Positions 7,628 to 16,182 are shown, numbered from the stretch's first letter. The stretch is DNA of 64,000 nucleotides from Terriglobia bacterium (GCA_020072785.1 JAIQGG010000005.1:1-64000); one strand, 5' to 3'. Translations and numbers: made by a program. Notes: generated by a model not told the origin, from the sequence alone.

Positions 7628-8893
7628 TTACTTCCCTACTTCCGCGCGCTTCTTTTCCCAGCCGAATACGGCTTCGCGGACGCGGGCCATGGTCTCTTGA
7701 GCCACTTTACGCGCTTTTTTCGAGCCTGCATCCACAATTTCCAGCACCCGGCCGGGGTGCTTCTCGTATTCCTGGCGGCGGGCGCGCACCGGTTCGATCC
7801 AGCGAATGAGGTGGTCGGCCATCTTGGCCTTGCATTCGATGCAGCCGATCCCCGCAGTGCGGCAGCCCTCGGCGGCCCAAGCCAGCGTATCGGGCGGCGA
7901 GAAGAGCTTATGCCAGTCGTAGGCCGGGCACTTCTCCGGGTCGCCGACGTCGGTGCGGCGCTTGCGGGCCGGGTCGGTCATCATCGTCTTGGTTTTGGCG
8001 CGGATGCTCTCGTCGCTTTCGCTCAGGGAGATGAAGTTGCCGTAGCTCTTGGACATCTTGCGCCCGTCCGTGCCGGGGATGCGCGGCGTCTGTGTCAGCA
8101 TCGCCTCCGGCTCCGAGAGGACATGGAGTCTTTCAAAAAAGACGGCATCTGCACCGATACGCGCGAGAAAATTTTGAATTCCCTCATCAGCCGCCGCTCT
8201 TCGAAGCCTCCCGAGGAAGTGCGAGTTCCAGTAATCGCCAACCAGGGTGTTAATGTCCACGCCCGCACCATAACTAACCCAACCACCAAGGCACCTTCCC
8301 AATGATGCCCGGTTACGCAACTCAAAGATTTCGGGTCGAACTCCAAGCCCATAGAATACGTCAAACCTTCTTACGATTTCGCGGCTCAACTCGACGTGCG
8401 AAACCTGGTCCTCTCCGACGGGCACGAAGAGCGGCGTGCCTTCCTCGCTGTAAATCACGATGTCCGCGCACTGCAGCACGGGATACCCGAGGAATCCATA
8501 GTTGTGCAGGTCTTTGTCCTTAATATTCTCCAGCGCCTCTTTATAAGTCGGCACGCGCTCCAACCACCCCAGCGGCGTCACCATGGACAACAACAAATGC
8601 AACTCCGCATGCTCCGGCACCAGCGACTGCAGGAAGATCACGCTCTTCTCCGGATCGAGCCCCGCCGCCAAGAAATCGATTGTGATCTGTATTGTGTTCT
8701 CGGCGATCGCACTTGTGTCCGCGTAATCGGTCGTCAGCGCGTGCCAGTCCGCGATGAAGTGGAACGAATCGTACGAAGGATCTTCCTGCAGCTTCACCCA
8801 GTTCTGCAGCGCACCGAAGTAATGGCCGATGTGCAGGCGGCCCGTGGGGCGCATGCCGCTGAGTACGCGCTTCCTTTTTTTCGTTTCTGCCAA
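7628..8893 (-). CDS. trpS: Tryptophanyl-tRNA synthetase with a 75-residue insertion
   Basis: 421 aa, class I aaRS charging tRNA-Trp. HIGH-type motif PTGRLHIGHYFGAL (residues 16-29) and KMSKS at 279-283 after TPRIPGTDGR are intact. Bacterial TrpS is normally about 330-350 aa. The excess is accounted for by residues of about 183-257, between RRFDVFYG and VLSEPEAML, where homologues run straight from one to the other. The matching DNA (about 8123-8347) is near 52% G+C by hand count, clearly below its flanks, and is in frame. Start appears to be TTG at 8893 (AETKKRKRVLSGM follows); the ATG of SGMRPTG is an alternative. Confidence 0.88.
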   Translation of the reverse strand: MAETKKRKRVLSGMRPTGRLHIGHYFGALQNWVKLQEDPSYDSFHFIADWHALTTDYADTSAIAENTIQITIDFLAAGLDPEKSVIFLQSLVPEHAELHLLLSMVTPLGWLERVPTYKEALENIKDKDLHNYGFLGYPVLQCADIVIYSEEGTPLFVPVGEDQVSHVELSREIVRRFDVFYGLGVRPEIFELRNRASLGRCLGGWVSYGAGVDINTLVGDYWNSHFLGRLRRAAADEGIQNFLARIGADAVFFERLHVLSEPEAMLTQTPRIPGTDGRKMSKSYGNFISLSESDESIRAKTKTMMTDPARKRRTDVGDPEKCPAYDWHKLFSPPDTLAWAAEGCRTAGIGCIECKAKMADHLIRWIEPVRARRQEYEKHPGRVLEIVDAGSKKARKVAQETMARVREAVFGWEKKRAEVGK

Positions 8894-8956
8894 GTCAGTT
8901 GCCCCTTGTTGCGTCGCTGTTTTCCGTACTCCGTGACTCCCGGGCCAACTATTTCT

Positions 8957-10105
8957 TCACGCGCTCTTGCCGAGCAACTCCCGGGCAATGATGATGCGCT
9001 GAATCTCGCTGGTGCCCTCGTAGATGGAGACCACGCGGGCGTCGCGGTACATGCGCTCGACGTCCATCTCGCGGGAATAGCCGGCGCTGCCGTGGACCTG
9101 CACGGCTTTGTAGACCACGCGGTTGACCATCTCGCTGGCGTAAAGCTTGGCCTTGCTGGCCTGCGCGCCCATGCGCCCGCCGGAATCCTTCAGCCAGGCG
9201 GCATAATGCACCAGGCCGCGCGCGGCTTCGATCTCCGTCTGCATGTCCGCGATCATCCACTGGATGGCCTGAAACTCGCTGATGGTCTTGCCGAAGGCGC
9301 GGCGCTGCTTGGCGTACTTCACGGCCTCGTCCAGCGCGCCCTGCGCCAGGCCCACGGCCAGCGCGCCGACGCCGATGCGGCCGCCGTCGAGCGCGCTGAG
9401 GGCGATCTTCAGACCCTGGCCTTCCTCGCCGAGAAGATTTTCCGCCGGGACGATGCAGTCGTTCAGGACGACTTCGGAGGAGGGCGACGCGCGCTGCCCC
9501 ATCTTCTCTTCGTGGCGGGTGAGGCGGAATCCCGGAAAGCCCGGCTCGACGAGAAACGCGGAAATCCCTTTTCCGGCCGCGCCGGGATCGGTCTTGGCAA
9601 ACACGATGTAGACGCCGGAAACGCCGCCGTTGGTCACCCAGGTTTTCGTGCCGTTCAGTTTATAGACGTTGGCGTCGCGCACCGCGCGGGCCTGGATAGC
9701 CGCAGCGTCCGAGCCGGCCTGGGGCTCCGTGAGGCAGAAAGCGCCGATGAATTCTCCGGAGGCCAAGCGGGTCAGGTATTTTTTCTTTTGCGCGGCGGTG
9801 CCGAAGGTGAGGATCGGCACGCTCACGGCGGAGTTGGTCACCCCCAGGGCCACGGCCGTGGCGGCATCCACACGGGCGACCTCCTCGAGCATCAGGACGT
9901 AGGACACGGCGTCCATGCCCGCGCCGCCCCACTCTTCGGGGACCAGCATGCCGCAGCAGCCCATTTCGCCGAGCTTGCGGATGGCCGCGGCGGGGAATGT
10001 CCCCTCGCGGTCATTCTGCTTGACGAGGGGGCGCAGCTCCGTCTCCACAAATTGGCGGACGGTGTCGCGGATCAGTTTTTGGTGGTCTTTGAGCGAGAAA
10101 TCCAT
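8957..10105 (-). CDS. Acyl-CoA dehydrogenase
   Basis: 382 aa flavoprotein of the acyl-CoA dehydrogenase family; oxidises an acyl-CoA to the enoyl-CoA with electrons going to ETF. Signatures: CLTEPQAGSDAAAI, KTWVTNGGVSGVYIVFA, KMGQRASPSSEVVLNDC, YAKQRRAFGKTISEFQAIQWMIADM and near the C-terminus QVHGSAGYSREMDVERMYRDAR, then IYEGTSEIQRIIIARELLG, whose Glu (EGTSEIQ) is in the position of the catalytic base of short-chain enzymes. Start ATG at 10105 chosen because MDFSLKDHQKLIRD is the usual N-terminus. Chain length specificity cannot be read; short or branched chain is likely. Two identical 8-bp palindromes lie just upstream. Confidence 0.9.
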   Translation of the reverse strand: MDFSLKDHQKLIRDTVRQFVETELRPLVKQNDREGTFPAAAIRKLGEMGCCGMLVPEEWGGAGMDAVSYVLMLEEVARVDAATAVALGVTNSAVSVPILTFGTAAQKKKYLTRLASGEFIGAFCLTEPQAGSDAAAIQARAVRDANVYKLNGTKTWVTNGGVSGVYIVFAKTDPGAAGKGISAFLVEPGFPGFRLTRHEEKMGQRASPSSEVVLNDCIVPAENLLGEEGQGLKIALSALDGGRIGVGALAVGLAQGALDEAVKYAKQRRAFGKTISEFQAIQWMIADMQTEIEAARGLVHYAAWLKDSGGRMGAQASKAKLYASEMVNRVVYKAVQVHGSAGYSREMDVERMYRDARVVSIYEGTSEIQRIIIARELLGKSA

Positions 10106-10113
10106 CGTGTCCG

Positions 10114-10143
10114 GTGTACACGAAGCCTGCGCGAAGTGTACAC
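10114..10143 (-). promoter_or_regulatory. Paired GTGTACAC palindromes, putative operator of acyl-CoA dehydrogenase
   Basis: The perfect 8-bp palindrome GTGTACAC occurs at 10114-10121 and again at 10136-10143, centre-to-centre 22 bp (two helical turns), 9-38 nt upstream of the acyl-CoA dehydrogenase start. A possible minus-strand -10 (TAGCAT, 10153-10148) lies just upstream of the pair, so a bound protein would block transcription. TetR- or GntR-type control of a fatty-acid gene is a guess. Confidence 0.5.
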
Positions 10144-10184
10144 GGGATGCTAACACACCCGGCCGCATGTCTTGTAGCGGAGGG

Positions 10185-10961
10185 CTACAGCTTGAAGAGT
10201 TCGCGCAGACGCTTGGTCTGGGCGCGGCTGACGGGGATTTCGGTCTGCTTCTTGTCGCTCATTTTGAGCATGTAGCTGGATTTGAACCAGGGGACAACTT
10301 CCTTGATGTGATGAATGTTCACCAGGAAGGAGCGGTGGGGGCGCCAGAAGGCGTCGGAATCGAGGGCTTCGTCGAGCTCTTCGAGGGTGCGGTAGTTGGA
10401 GGTGCCCTCGACGTCGCGGCCGGCGACGGTGATGAGGCCGTCCTCGATGCCGGCATAGATGACGTCTTCGGAATCGACGAGCAGAAGGCGCTGCTGGGAC
10501 TTGACCAGGAGCTTCACGGGCTGCGCAGCCTGCTTGCCCGCCCCCAGCTGGCTGACCAGCTGCTCGAGGCGCTCCGTGGGGCTGGAATGGGTCTCCACCG
10601 CCCGGCGCGCGCGCTGCACGGCCCTGGCGATGCGGCCCTTGTCGAAGGGCTTGAGGATGTAGTCCACGGCGTTGACTTCGAAGGCCTGCACCGCGTAGTT
10701 GTCGAAGGCGGTGGCGAAGACGATGTGCGGAACCTTGATTTTGCGCTCGACGAGCTTCTTGAGCACGCCGAAGCCGTCGAGTCCGGGCATCTGCACGTCC
10801 AGAAAGACCAGATCCGGGGCGTGCTCCTTGATCAGGGAGACGGCTTCCAGTCCGTTTTTTCCCTGCCCGATGACATTGATCTCGGGAAAACCTTTGAGCA
10901 GGAAGGCCAGCTCTTCCCGCGCGGGCTTTTCGTCATCCACGATGAGAGTGTTGATGGGCAT
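10185..10961 (-). CDS. LytTR-family response regulator
   Basis: 258 aa. Receiver domain (about residues 1-120) with DDE acidic pocket (LIVDDEKPAREEL), phosphoacceptor Asp in LVFLDVQMPGLDGFGVL, and conserved Lys in DYILKPFDKGRI. A LytTR DNA-binding domain (about 155-258) follows, with FWRPHRSFLVNIHHIKEV and a C-terminal PVSRAQTKRLRELF. This is AlgR/LytR-type architecture that normally works with a membrane histidine kinase, not seen here. ATG at 10961 is chosen where the receiver domain begins; a possible -10 (TATACT) lies 17 nt upstream. Divergent from the DUF169-NUDIX pair. Confidence 0.92.
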   Translation of the reverse strand: MPINTLIVDDEKPAREELAFLLKGFPEINVIGQGKNGLEAVSLIKEHAPDLVFLDVQMPGLDGFGVLKKLVERKIKVPHIVFATAFDNYAVQAFEVNAVDYILKPFDKGRIARAVQRARRAVETHSSPTERLEQLVSQLGAGKQAAQPVKLLVKSQQRLLLVDSEDVIYAGIEDGLITVAGRDVEGTSNYRTLEELDEALDSDAFWRPHRSFLVNIHHIKEVVPWFKSSYMLKMSDKKQTEIPVSRAQTKRLRELFKL

Positions 10962-11062
10962 TTGCGTGCCGCGGCAAGTATAGGCGCAGGGCGCGCAAGC
11001 TGGCAATTGCCTGCCGGTAGCACAGAGGGAAGCGTGCGTGTTGTGTTCGCGGCACGACCGAG

Positions 11063-11086
11063 TAGCACAGGCTGAAGCCTGCGCTA
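11063..11086. repeat. REP-like hairpin (TAGCACAGGC...GCCTGCGCTA)
   Basis: Ten-bp stem with one mismatch, 11063-11072 pairing with 11077-11086 around TGAA, in the divergent spacer between the LytTR gene and DUF169. The arm TAGCACAGGC is also the core of the 50-bp repeats at 58875-58924 and 59016-59065, so this appears to be a dispersed short palindrome family. Confidence 0.5.
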
Positions 11087-11133
11087 TTAGGAGCCCCATC
11101 TTTCTGGGTATCATGTCTGTCGGCGGAGGGACC

Positions 11134-11922
11134 ATGGACGCGAAAAGCTTTACCCGCGAAATCGAGACGCATATTCGGCCGGCGACGTTTCCCGTGGCGG
11201 TGAAGCTGCTCACGGTGGAGCAGGCGCTGCCGGAGAAAGCCAAGCGGCCGCAACGGGACATGAAGATCCAGATCGCGACCTGCCAGGCCATTGCCATGGC
11301 CCGGCGCTATGGCTGGAGCATCGCGCTCGGGGAGGAAGATCTTAACTGCCCGCTGACGAAGACGGCGTTTGGGTTTGCGCCGCTGACCAAGCACTACAGC
11401 GAAGGCCACTTGGCCTGCGGCATGTACGTGGAGACGCTGGAAGCGGGAGCGCGCAGCGAAGCCGCCACGGACACGCTGCCGCAAGGAAAATACAAGCACC
11501 TGGTGGTGGCGCCCGCCGCGCGGGCGGAGTTTGCTCCCGACGCACTGATCATCTACGGCAACGCAGCGCAGGTCATGCGCCTGGTCACGGGGGCGCTGTG
11601 GAAGCGCGGCGGGGCGCTCACCAGCTCGTTCACCGGGCGCGTGGACTGCTCCGACGAGGTGATCCGTACCATGCTCAGCGGGGACTACCAGGTCATACTC
11701 CCCTGTTATGGGGACCGCGTATTCGCGCACACGGAGGATGCGGAGATGGCTTTTTCGCTGCCCGGCGCGAAGATGGCGGAGCTTGTCGCGGGACTCGAGG
11801 GCACGCACAAGGGCGGGATCCGCTATCCGATCCCGGGCTTTCTTCGCTATGCGCCGCAGTTTCCCGAACACTACTACGAGCTCGAGCGCATCTGGGCCGC
11901 CGGGGAAGGAAAACAGGGATGA
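11134..11922 (+). CDS. DUF169 family protein
   Basis: 262 aa. Recognisable as DUF169 (COG2043) by FPVAVKLLTVEQALPEKAKRP near the N-terminus, the cysteine-containing CQAIAMARRYGWSIALGEEDLNCPLTK, HLACGMYVETLEAG, the central HLVVAPAARAEFAPDALIIYGNAAQVMRL, and a C-terminal RYPIPGFLRY. Conserved Cys residues suggest metal or cofactor binding, but the function of the family is not known. ATG at 11134 chosen for its GGAGGG Shine-Dalgarno. Stop overlaps the NUDIX start (ATGA), so the two are coupled. Confidence 0.85.
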   Translation: MDAKSFTREIETHIRPATFPVAVKLLTVEQALPEKAKRPQRDMKIQIATCQAIAMARRYGWSIALGEEDLNCPLTKTAFGFAPLTKHYSEGHLACGMYVETLEAGARSEAATDTLPQGKYKHLVVAPAARAEFAPDALIIYGNAAQVMRLVTGALWKRGGALTSSFTGRVDCSDEVIRTMLSGDYQVILPCYGDRVFAHTEDAEMAFSLPGAKMAELVAGLEGTHKGGIRYPIPGFLRYAPQFPEHYYELERIWAAGEGKQG

Positions 11923-12503
11923 AGCACCGCAGCGGCTATCTGCAGAGCCCGTCAGGCAACCCAGCGCGCCATACGGCGCGCATCCTGCGCAGCAGCACCT
12001 TGCACCACGGGAAAGTCTTCGACCTGCGCCGCGACGTGGTGGCCGAGCCGGGCGGACTGCGCACCACGCGCGAAATCATCGTCCACCCCGGGTCCGTCGT
12101 CGTCCTTCCGGTTCTGCCCGACGGGCGCATCGTCCTGGTGCGGCAATATCGCCACGCCGCGGGGCGGTTCCTGTGGGAGCTGGTGGCCGGACGCAAGGAG
12201 CCCGGGGAGAGCCCGGTGCAGGGGGCGCGCCGCGAGCTGCTGGAAGAGACCGGCTATCGGGCGCGCCGCTACCGCGTATTTCTCGATGTGTATCCTGCCC
12301 CGGGCTTTCTCAGCGAGCGGATGTACATCCTCCTCGCGGAGGGGCTCACAGCCGGCGCGGCGCAGCCTGAAGACGACGAGAAAATCACTTCGCGTGCCTT
12401 TTCCGTGACCGAATTGCAGAAGATGATCCGCAGCCGCCGCTTGCGCGATGCTAAATCTGTCGCCGGCATTCTGTTCTATCTCCGTTTTCTGCGGCGGGGC
12501 TGA
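11919..12503 (+). CDS. NUDIX hydrolase, ADP-ribose pyrophosphatase-like
   Basis: 194 aa. A complete NUDIX box fits G-x5-E-x7-R-E-x-x-E-E-x-G: GRKEPGES then RRELLEETGY. N-terminal strand swap region (VFDLRRDVVAEPGG) and IVHPGSVVVLPVLPDGRIVLVRQYRHA, then a WEL-containing loop, are typical of NudF/ADP-ribose pyrophosphatases, as is the downstream YPAPGFLSERMYILLAEGL. Likely hydrolyses ADP-ribose or a related nucleoside diphosphate sugar. Translation is coupled to DUF169 through an ATGA overlap. Confidence 0.9.
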   Translation: MKHRSGYLQSPSGNPARHTARILRSSTLHHGKVFDLRRDVVAEPGGLRTTREIIVHPGSVVVLPVLPDGRIVLVRQYRHAAGRFLWELVAGRKEPGESPVQGARRELLEETGYRARRYRVFLDVYPAPGFLSERMYILLAEGLTAGAAQPEDDEKITSRAFSVTELQKMIRSRRLRDAKSVAGILFYLRFLRRG

Positions 12504-12592
12504 ACCGGGCATTTCCGCTACGCTTGTCCGGAATTACTGCGCCCCATGCCACAACAGGCTTCTTGGCCTGCTTCGTGTGGACATAATTCTCT

Positions 12593-12644
12593 GAGAACAG
12601 GCCGAAGTTTGTTCTCTTGACTGCTTTTCCCGTTTTGGTACACT
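12593..12644 (+). promoter_or_regulatory. cspA-like promoter with flanking inverted repeat
   Basis: TTGACT (12617-12622), 16-bp spacer, TACACT (12639-12644) is a good sigma-70-type promoter for the cold-shock gene. Directly abutting the -35 is a perfect inverted repeat, GAGAACA (12593-12599) and TGTTCTC (12610-12616), separated by 10 bp, which could be an operator. It predicts a leader of about 85 nt. Confidence 0.55.
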
Positions 12645-12734
12645 TCCCGCAACTTACACCACATATTGTGGTTACGGAGTCTTTCTCTGTCGCTGCAGGC
12701 TCGTTCGTGGTGGCGAATCGCAGGAGGAAAACAG

Positions 12735-12935
12735 GTGCAAGGGAAAGTAAAGTGGTTTAATAACTCCAAAGGGTATGGCTTTATCGGGCGCGAGGATGGT
12801 CCGGATGTGTTTGTGCACTATTCTGCCATCGTAGGGGATGGCTACCGCACCTTGCAGGAGGGAGATGCGGTCGAGTTCGAGATCGTAGAGGGCCCGAAGG
12901 GCCCGCAATCTGCCAACGTCACGAAAATGAGCTGA
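12735..12935 (+). CDS. cspA: Cold-shock domain protein, GTG start
   Basis: 66 aa. Cold-shock OB-fold with both nucleic-acid-binding motifs: [15 protein letters not shown] (RNP1-type) and DVFVHYSAI (RNP2-type). Acts as an RNA chaperone. The start is GTG at 12735, not the upstream in-frame ATG: a perfect AGGAGG lies at 12722-12727 and the domain begins directly after GTG (QGKVKWF). Single gene with its own promoter and a leader of about 85 nt, often the site of temperature control in this family. Whether it is cold-induced cannot be read from sequence. Confidence 0.93.
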   Translation: MQGKVKWFNNSKGYGFIGREDGPDVFVHYSAIVGDGYRTLQEGDAVEFEIVEGPKGPQSANVTKMS

Positions 12936-13087
12936 TCCGATATCGGAGTTGCCCACGACGGGCAGAGGTCACATCTTTCTCGCCCGCCGTTGTCTTGCCC
13001 AGCGCCTTCACCGGAGCCTTCTCCGGGTGTACTCCCGGCTTCCCTGTCCGCACCATTCCCCCCGCTGCCGGCGCGCTGAATTCGCTC

Positions 13088-13093
13088 TATAAT
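13088..13093 (+). promoter_or_regulatory. TATAAT box, probable leaderless start for polX
   Basis: Perfect TATAAT with 7 nt between its end and the polX ATG at 13101; no Shine-Dalgarno in between (CTCCCCC). Transcription would start at or next to the start codon. -35 is weak. Confidence 0.6.
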
Positions 13094-13100
13094 CTCCCCC

Positions 13101-14891
13101 ATGGACAACCGACAGATCGCCCGCATCCTGCGCGAGACGGCGCAATTGCTGGAAATTGACGGCGCCATCATCGGGCGTTACCGCAGCTACGAGAAAGCCG
13201 CGGAGCTGGTCGAGACGCTCCCCGAATCCATCGCCGCCCTCGTCAACGAACCGGAGAAACTCAAGGAGCTGCCGGGGATCGGCGAGCGCCTGGCCGAGCA
13301 CCTGAAGGAGATCGTGGAGACGGGCGACTACAGCCTGCGCAAGAAGCTGCTGAAGAAATATCCGGAGACCCTGCTGCAAGTGCTGGACGTGCAATCACTG
13401 GGGCCAAAGAAGGTGGCGCTGCTGTGGCGGACGTTCCATGTGGCCACGGTCGCGGACGTGGGAAAGCTGGCGCGCGAGGGCAAGCTGCGCGATCTGCCGG
13501 GGTTCGGGGAAAAAAGCGAACAGAACATCCTGAAGGCCGTGGAAGTCTTCCAGAAGTCGTCAGGGCGTTTTCACCTGCACGTCGCGGAGGCCGCGGCCGC
13601 CCGGCTCGTCGCCTATATCGAAAAGGCCGGCAAGGGGGTGGCCTCGGTCGTCCCCGCGGGTTCGCTGCGCCGTGGCAAGGAGACGGTGGGCGACCTGGAC
13701 CTGCTGGTAACGCTGGGCGAGGGGCATAGCGCGAAGAAACAGGTGGATGCGCTGGCCGCGCACATTCTGAAATTTCCCGGGATCGAACAGACCCTGGCGC
13801 ACGGGGAAAACAAGGTCAGCTTCAGACTGGACGACGGGATGCAGGTGGACGTGCGCCTGCTGCAAAAAGAGCATTTCGGCGCGGCCCTGCTGTACTTCAC
13901 CGGGTCGAAAGAGCACAACGTGGCCTTGCGGGGCCGGGCCAACGACATGGGCTACACGCTGAACGAATACGCGCTAGCGACGCTGAAGGGCGAAAAGCCC
14001 GTTGCCAGCCGCAGCGAGGAAGAGATTTACACGAAGCTGCACTTGGACTTCATCCCTCCGGAGCTGCGCGAGAACACCGGAGAGATCGCCGCGGCGGAAA
14101 AGCATCATCTGCCGAAGCTGCTGCGCCTTGCGGATATCCAGGGCGATCTGCAGATGCACACGACGGCGAGCGACGGAAAAAACTCGATCGCGGAAATGGC
14201 CGGGGCGGCGCGGGCGCTGGGCTACGCGTACATTGCCATCACCGACCACAGCAAGGCCGTGACCGTCGCGAACGGGCTGGATGAAAAACGCATGGCCGCG
14301 CACATCAAGAAGATTCATGCGGCGGACGCCGAGGGGCTGGGCCTCCGCGTCCTGGCGGGCGCGGAGGTGGACATCCTGAAGGACGGCTCGCTCGACTACA
14401 GCGAGGATTTGCTGGCGCAACTCGACGTGGTGGTCTGCTCGGTACATAGCTACATGAACCTGGAGCGCGCGGCCATGACCGAGCGGATGCTGGCGGCGAT
14501 CGAGAATCCCTACACGCAGATCATCGCGCACCCCACGGGGCGGCTGCTGCTGCGCCGCGACGCCTTCGACTACGACATGGAGAAGATCCTGGAGGCCTGC
14601 GCGAAGCACGGCGTGATCATGGAGTGCAACGCCTATCCCGACCGCCTGGACCTGAAGGATGTTTATCTGCGGATGTGCAAGGAGCGCGGGGTCAAAGTAG
14701 TGATCTCCACCGACGCGCACAGCACGCTGAACCTGCCCTACATGCGCTACGGGGTGACCATGGCCCGGCGCGGCTGGCTGGAGAAGGGCGACGTCATCAA
14801 TACCCTCCCGCTGGAAAAGCTGTTGGCCGCGCTGCGCGGCAAACCCGGCGCCAAAGCCCATAAGCGTGCGGCCACCCGGGGCCGCCATTAA
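13101..14891 (+). CDS. polX: Family X DNA polymerase with PHP domain
   Basis: 596 aa. N-terminal HhH/8-kDa region (LPGIGERLAEHLKEI, LPGFGEKSEQNIL), then a nucleotidyltransferase palm with catalytic Asp residues in VGDLDLLV (D198, D200) and QVDVRL (D250), then a C-terminal PHP phosphoesterase from about residue 347 (MHTTASDG, ITDHSK, AGAEVDIL, VCSVHSY, IIAHPTG, STDAHS). A gap-filling repair polymerase with 3'-5' exonuclease/AP-endonuclease capacity in the PHP part. In the first PHP motif the usual HxH reads QMH, so one metal-binding His is a Gln here. Probably monocistronic. Confidence 0.93.
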   Translation: MDNRQIARILRETAQLLEIDGAIIGRYRSYEKAAELVETLPESIAALVNEPEKLKELPGIGERLAEHLKEIVETGDYSLRKKLLKKYPETLLQVLDVQSLGPKKVALLWRTFHVATVADVGKLAREGKLRDLPGFGEKSEQNILKAVEVFQKSSGRFHLHVAEAAAARLVAYIEKAGKGVASVVPAGSLRRGKETVGDLDLLVTLGEGHSAKKQVDALAAHILKFPGIEQTLAHGENKVSFRLDDGMQVDVRLLQKEHFGAALLYFTGSKEHNVALRGRANDMGYTLNEYALATLKGEKPVASRSEEEIYTKLHLDFIPPELRENTGEIAAAEKHHLPKLLRLADIQGDLQMHTTASDGKNSIAEMAGAARALGYAYIAITDHSKAVTVANGLDEKRMAAHIKKIHAADAEGLGLRVLAGAEVDILKDGSLDYSEDLLAQLDVVVCSVHSYMNLERAAMTERMLAAIENPYTQIIAHPTGRLLLRRDAFDYDMEKILEACAKHGVIMECNAYPDRLDLKDVYLRMCKERGVKVVISTDAHSTLNLPYMRYGVTMARRGWLEKGDVINTLPLEKLLAALRGKPGAKAHKRAATRGRH

Positions 14892-14969
14892 GGGACGGAT
14901 TGCGGGGAACTTTCTGCCCCGGGAGGTCGTATCTGAGAACAGGAAGCCACTTTACGAGGTGGATTGACG

Positions 14970-15866
14970 ATGAAACTCCCGGCACCCAAGATTTCTTCCC
15001 ATGCCCATTCCCTGGCCGCCTATCTGAGTCTTGCCGCGGCAGTGCTGCTGGCCGTCAGCACGCTGGCGGCGCCGGCGCAGGCCGAGGAATGGACCAAATC
15101 GTATACCGTCTCCGGACGCCCGCAGGTGCGGGTGCAGACCAACGACGGCGCGGTGCGCGTCCTTACCGCCGACAGCAAGCAGGTGGAAATCCGCGTGGAA
15201 TATCACGGCTATGAACTGAACAAGAATCTGCGGATTGACAGCCGGCAGGAGGGCGGCCGCGTGGAGCTGGAGGCCCGCCTGAGCAGCCGCTTCTGCATCT
15301 TCTGCGTGAACATCAACCGCGGGCTGCGCATCGAGGTACGCATGCCGCGTAATGCCGACTTGACGGTGGAGAGCGGCGACGGCTCGGTGGAGACGCAGGC
15401 CCTCGAGGGTCACCTGGACATTCGCACCAGCGATGGGCACATCACGGTGCAAGGGGCCAAGGGTGAGATTCGCCTGCGCACGGGCGACGGGGCCATCGAA
15501 GCGAGCGACGTGGACGGCTCGATGGAGGCCACCACCGGCGACGGACATATCCGCATGGAGGGCCGTTTCGACGCGCTGAGCCTCAGGACCGGCGACGGCA
15601 GCATTCAGGCCCGCATCAATGCGGGGTCGAAGATGGCCGCACCGTGGAACATCCACACCGGCGACGGCAGCGTGGACCTAACCCTTCCCGATGGTTTCCA
15701 GGCCAACTTGGAGGCTGATACCCGCGACGGGCGCATCAGCCTGGGCTTCCCCATCACCGTCGAGGGCGGCTTCAGCACCTCGCAAATCCACGGCAAGCTC
15801 AACGGCGGGGGGCAAGCGCTCACGATCCACACCGGCGACGGTTCGATCCGCCTCGGCCGGGCCTGA
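14970..15866 (+). CDS. Secreted DUF4097 beta-repeat protein with GDG motifs
   Basis: 298 aa. Signal peptide (hydrophobic core about residues 17-35, cleavage after PAQA). The mature part is a DUF4097-type beta-strand repeat with a roughly 20-residue period: SGDGSVE, TSDGHIT, TGDGAIE, TGDGHIR, TGDGSIQ, TGDGSVD, TRDGRIS and TGDGSIR. The repeat core is S/T-G/x-D-G, giving a line of Asp along a predicted beta-solenoid. Starts at ATG 14970 (GAGGTGG seven nt upstream) rather than the TTG two codons earlier. Function unknown; cell-envelope location likely. Compare the lipoprotein paralogue at 50263-51246, where the Asp is replaced by Ser. Confidence 0.85.
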   Translation: MKLPAPKISSHAHSLAAYLSLAAAVLLAVSTLAAPAQAEEWTKSYTVSGRPQVRVQTNDGAVRVLTADSKQVEIRVEYHGYELNKNLRIDSRQEGGRVELEARLSSRFCIFCVNINRGLRIEVRMPRNADLTVESGDGSVETQALEGHLDIRTSDGHITVQGAKGEIRLRTGDGAIEASDVDGSMEATTGDGHIRMEGRFDALSLRTGDGSIQARINAGSKMAAPWNIHTGDGSVDLTLPDGFQANLEADTRDGRISLGFPITVEGGFSTSQIHGKLNGGGQALTIHTGDGSIRLGRA

Positions 15867-16162
15867 GGTTACTGCCGCGGAAAACGATTGCACCCACACG
15901 GGTGCGCACCTCCAGGTACGCCTGCCCTCTGCAATGACTTCAAGAAATGAGAGTAGGCCCGGAGGCCCGGCTGGAACCTGTCCCGAGGTAGTCGGAAGCG
16001 CGCAGGAGTTTTCTTGTATCGCGCACACCTGAAAATTTCCAAACACAAAGAAAAGGACCCCCTGCTTCGACTCCACGCACCCGAGGTCTGAAGATAAGGG
16101 CTCCAGCGGAGTGACGGACAAGGAGAGCCGGCGAGCGGCCGGGTGGCGGAGTTGTGTAGGTA

Positions 16163-16182
16163 GGTGTACTGGTGTACTGGTG
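16163..16182 (+). repeat. Tandem GGTGTACT repeat upstream of promoter
   Basis: GGTGTACT at 16163-16170 and 16171-16178, then a partial third unit GGTG (16179-16182), ending 3 nt before the -35 at 16186. Position is suitable for an activator site, or it may be a simple slippage repeat. Confidence 0.5.

Noticed and set aside
12953-12990. Terminator hairpin after the cold-shock gene (ACGACGGGC / GCCCGCCGT)
   Set aside because: One mismatch, an 18-nt loop and no T-run; too weak to list as a feature.
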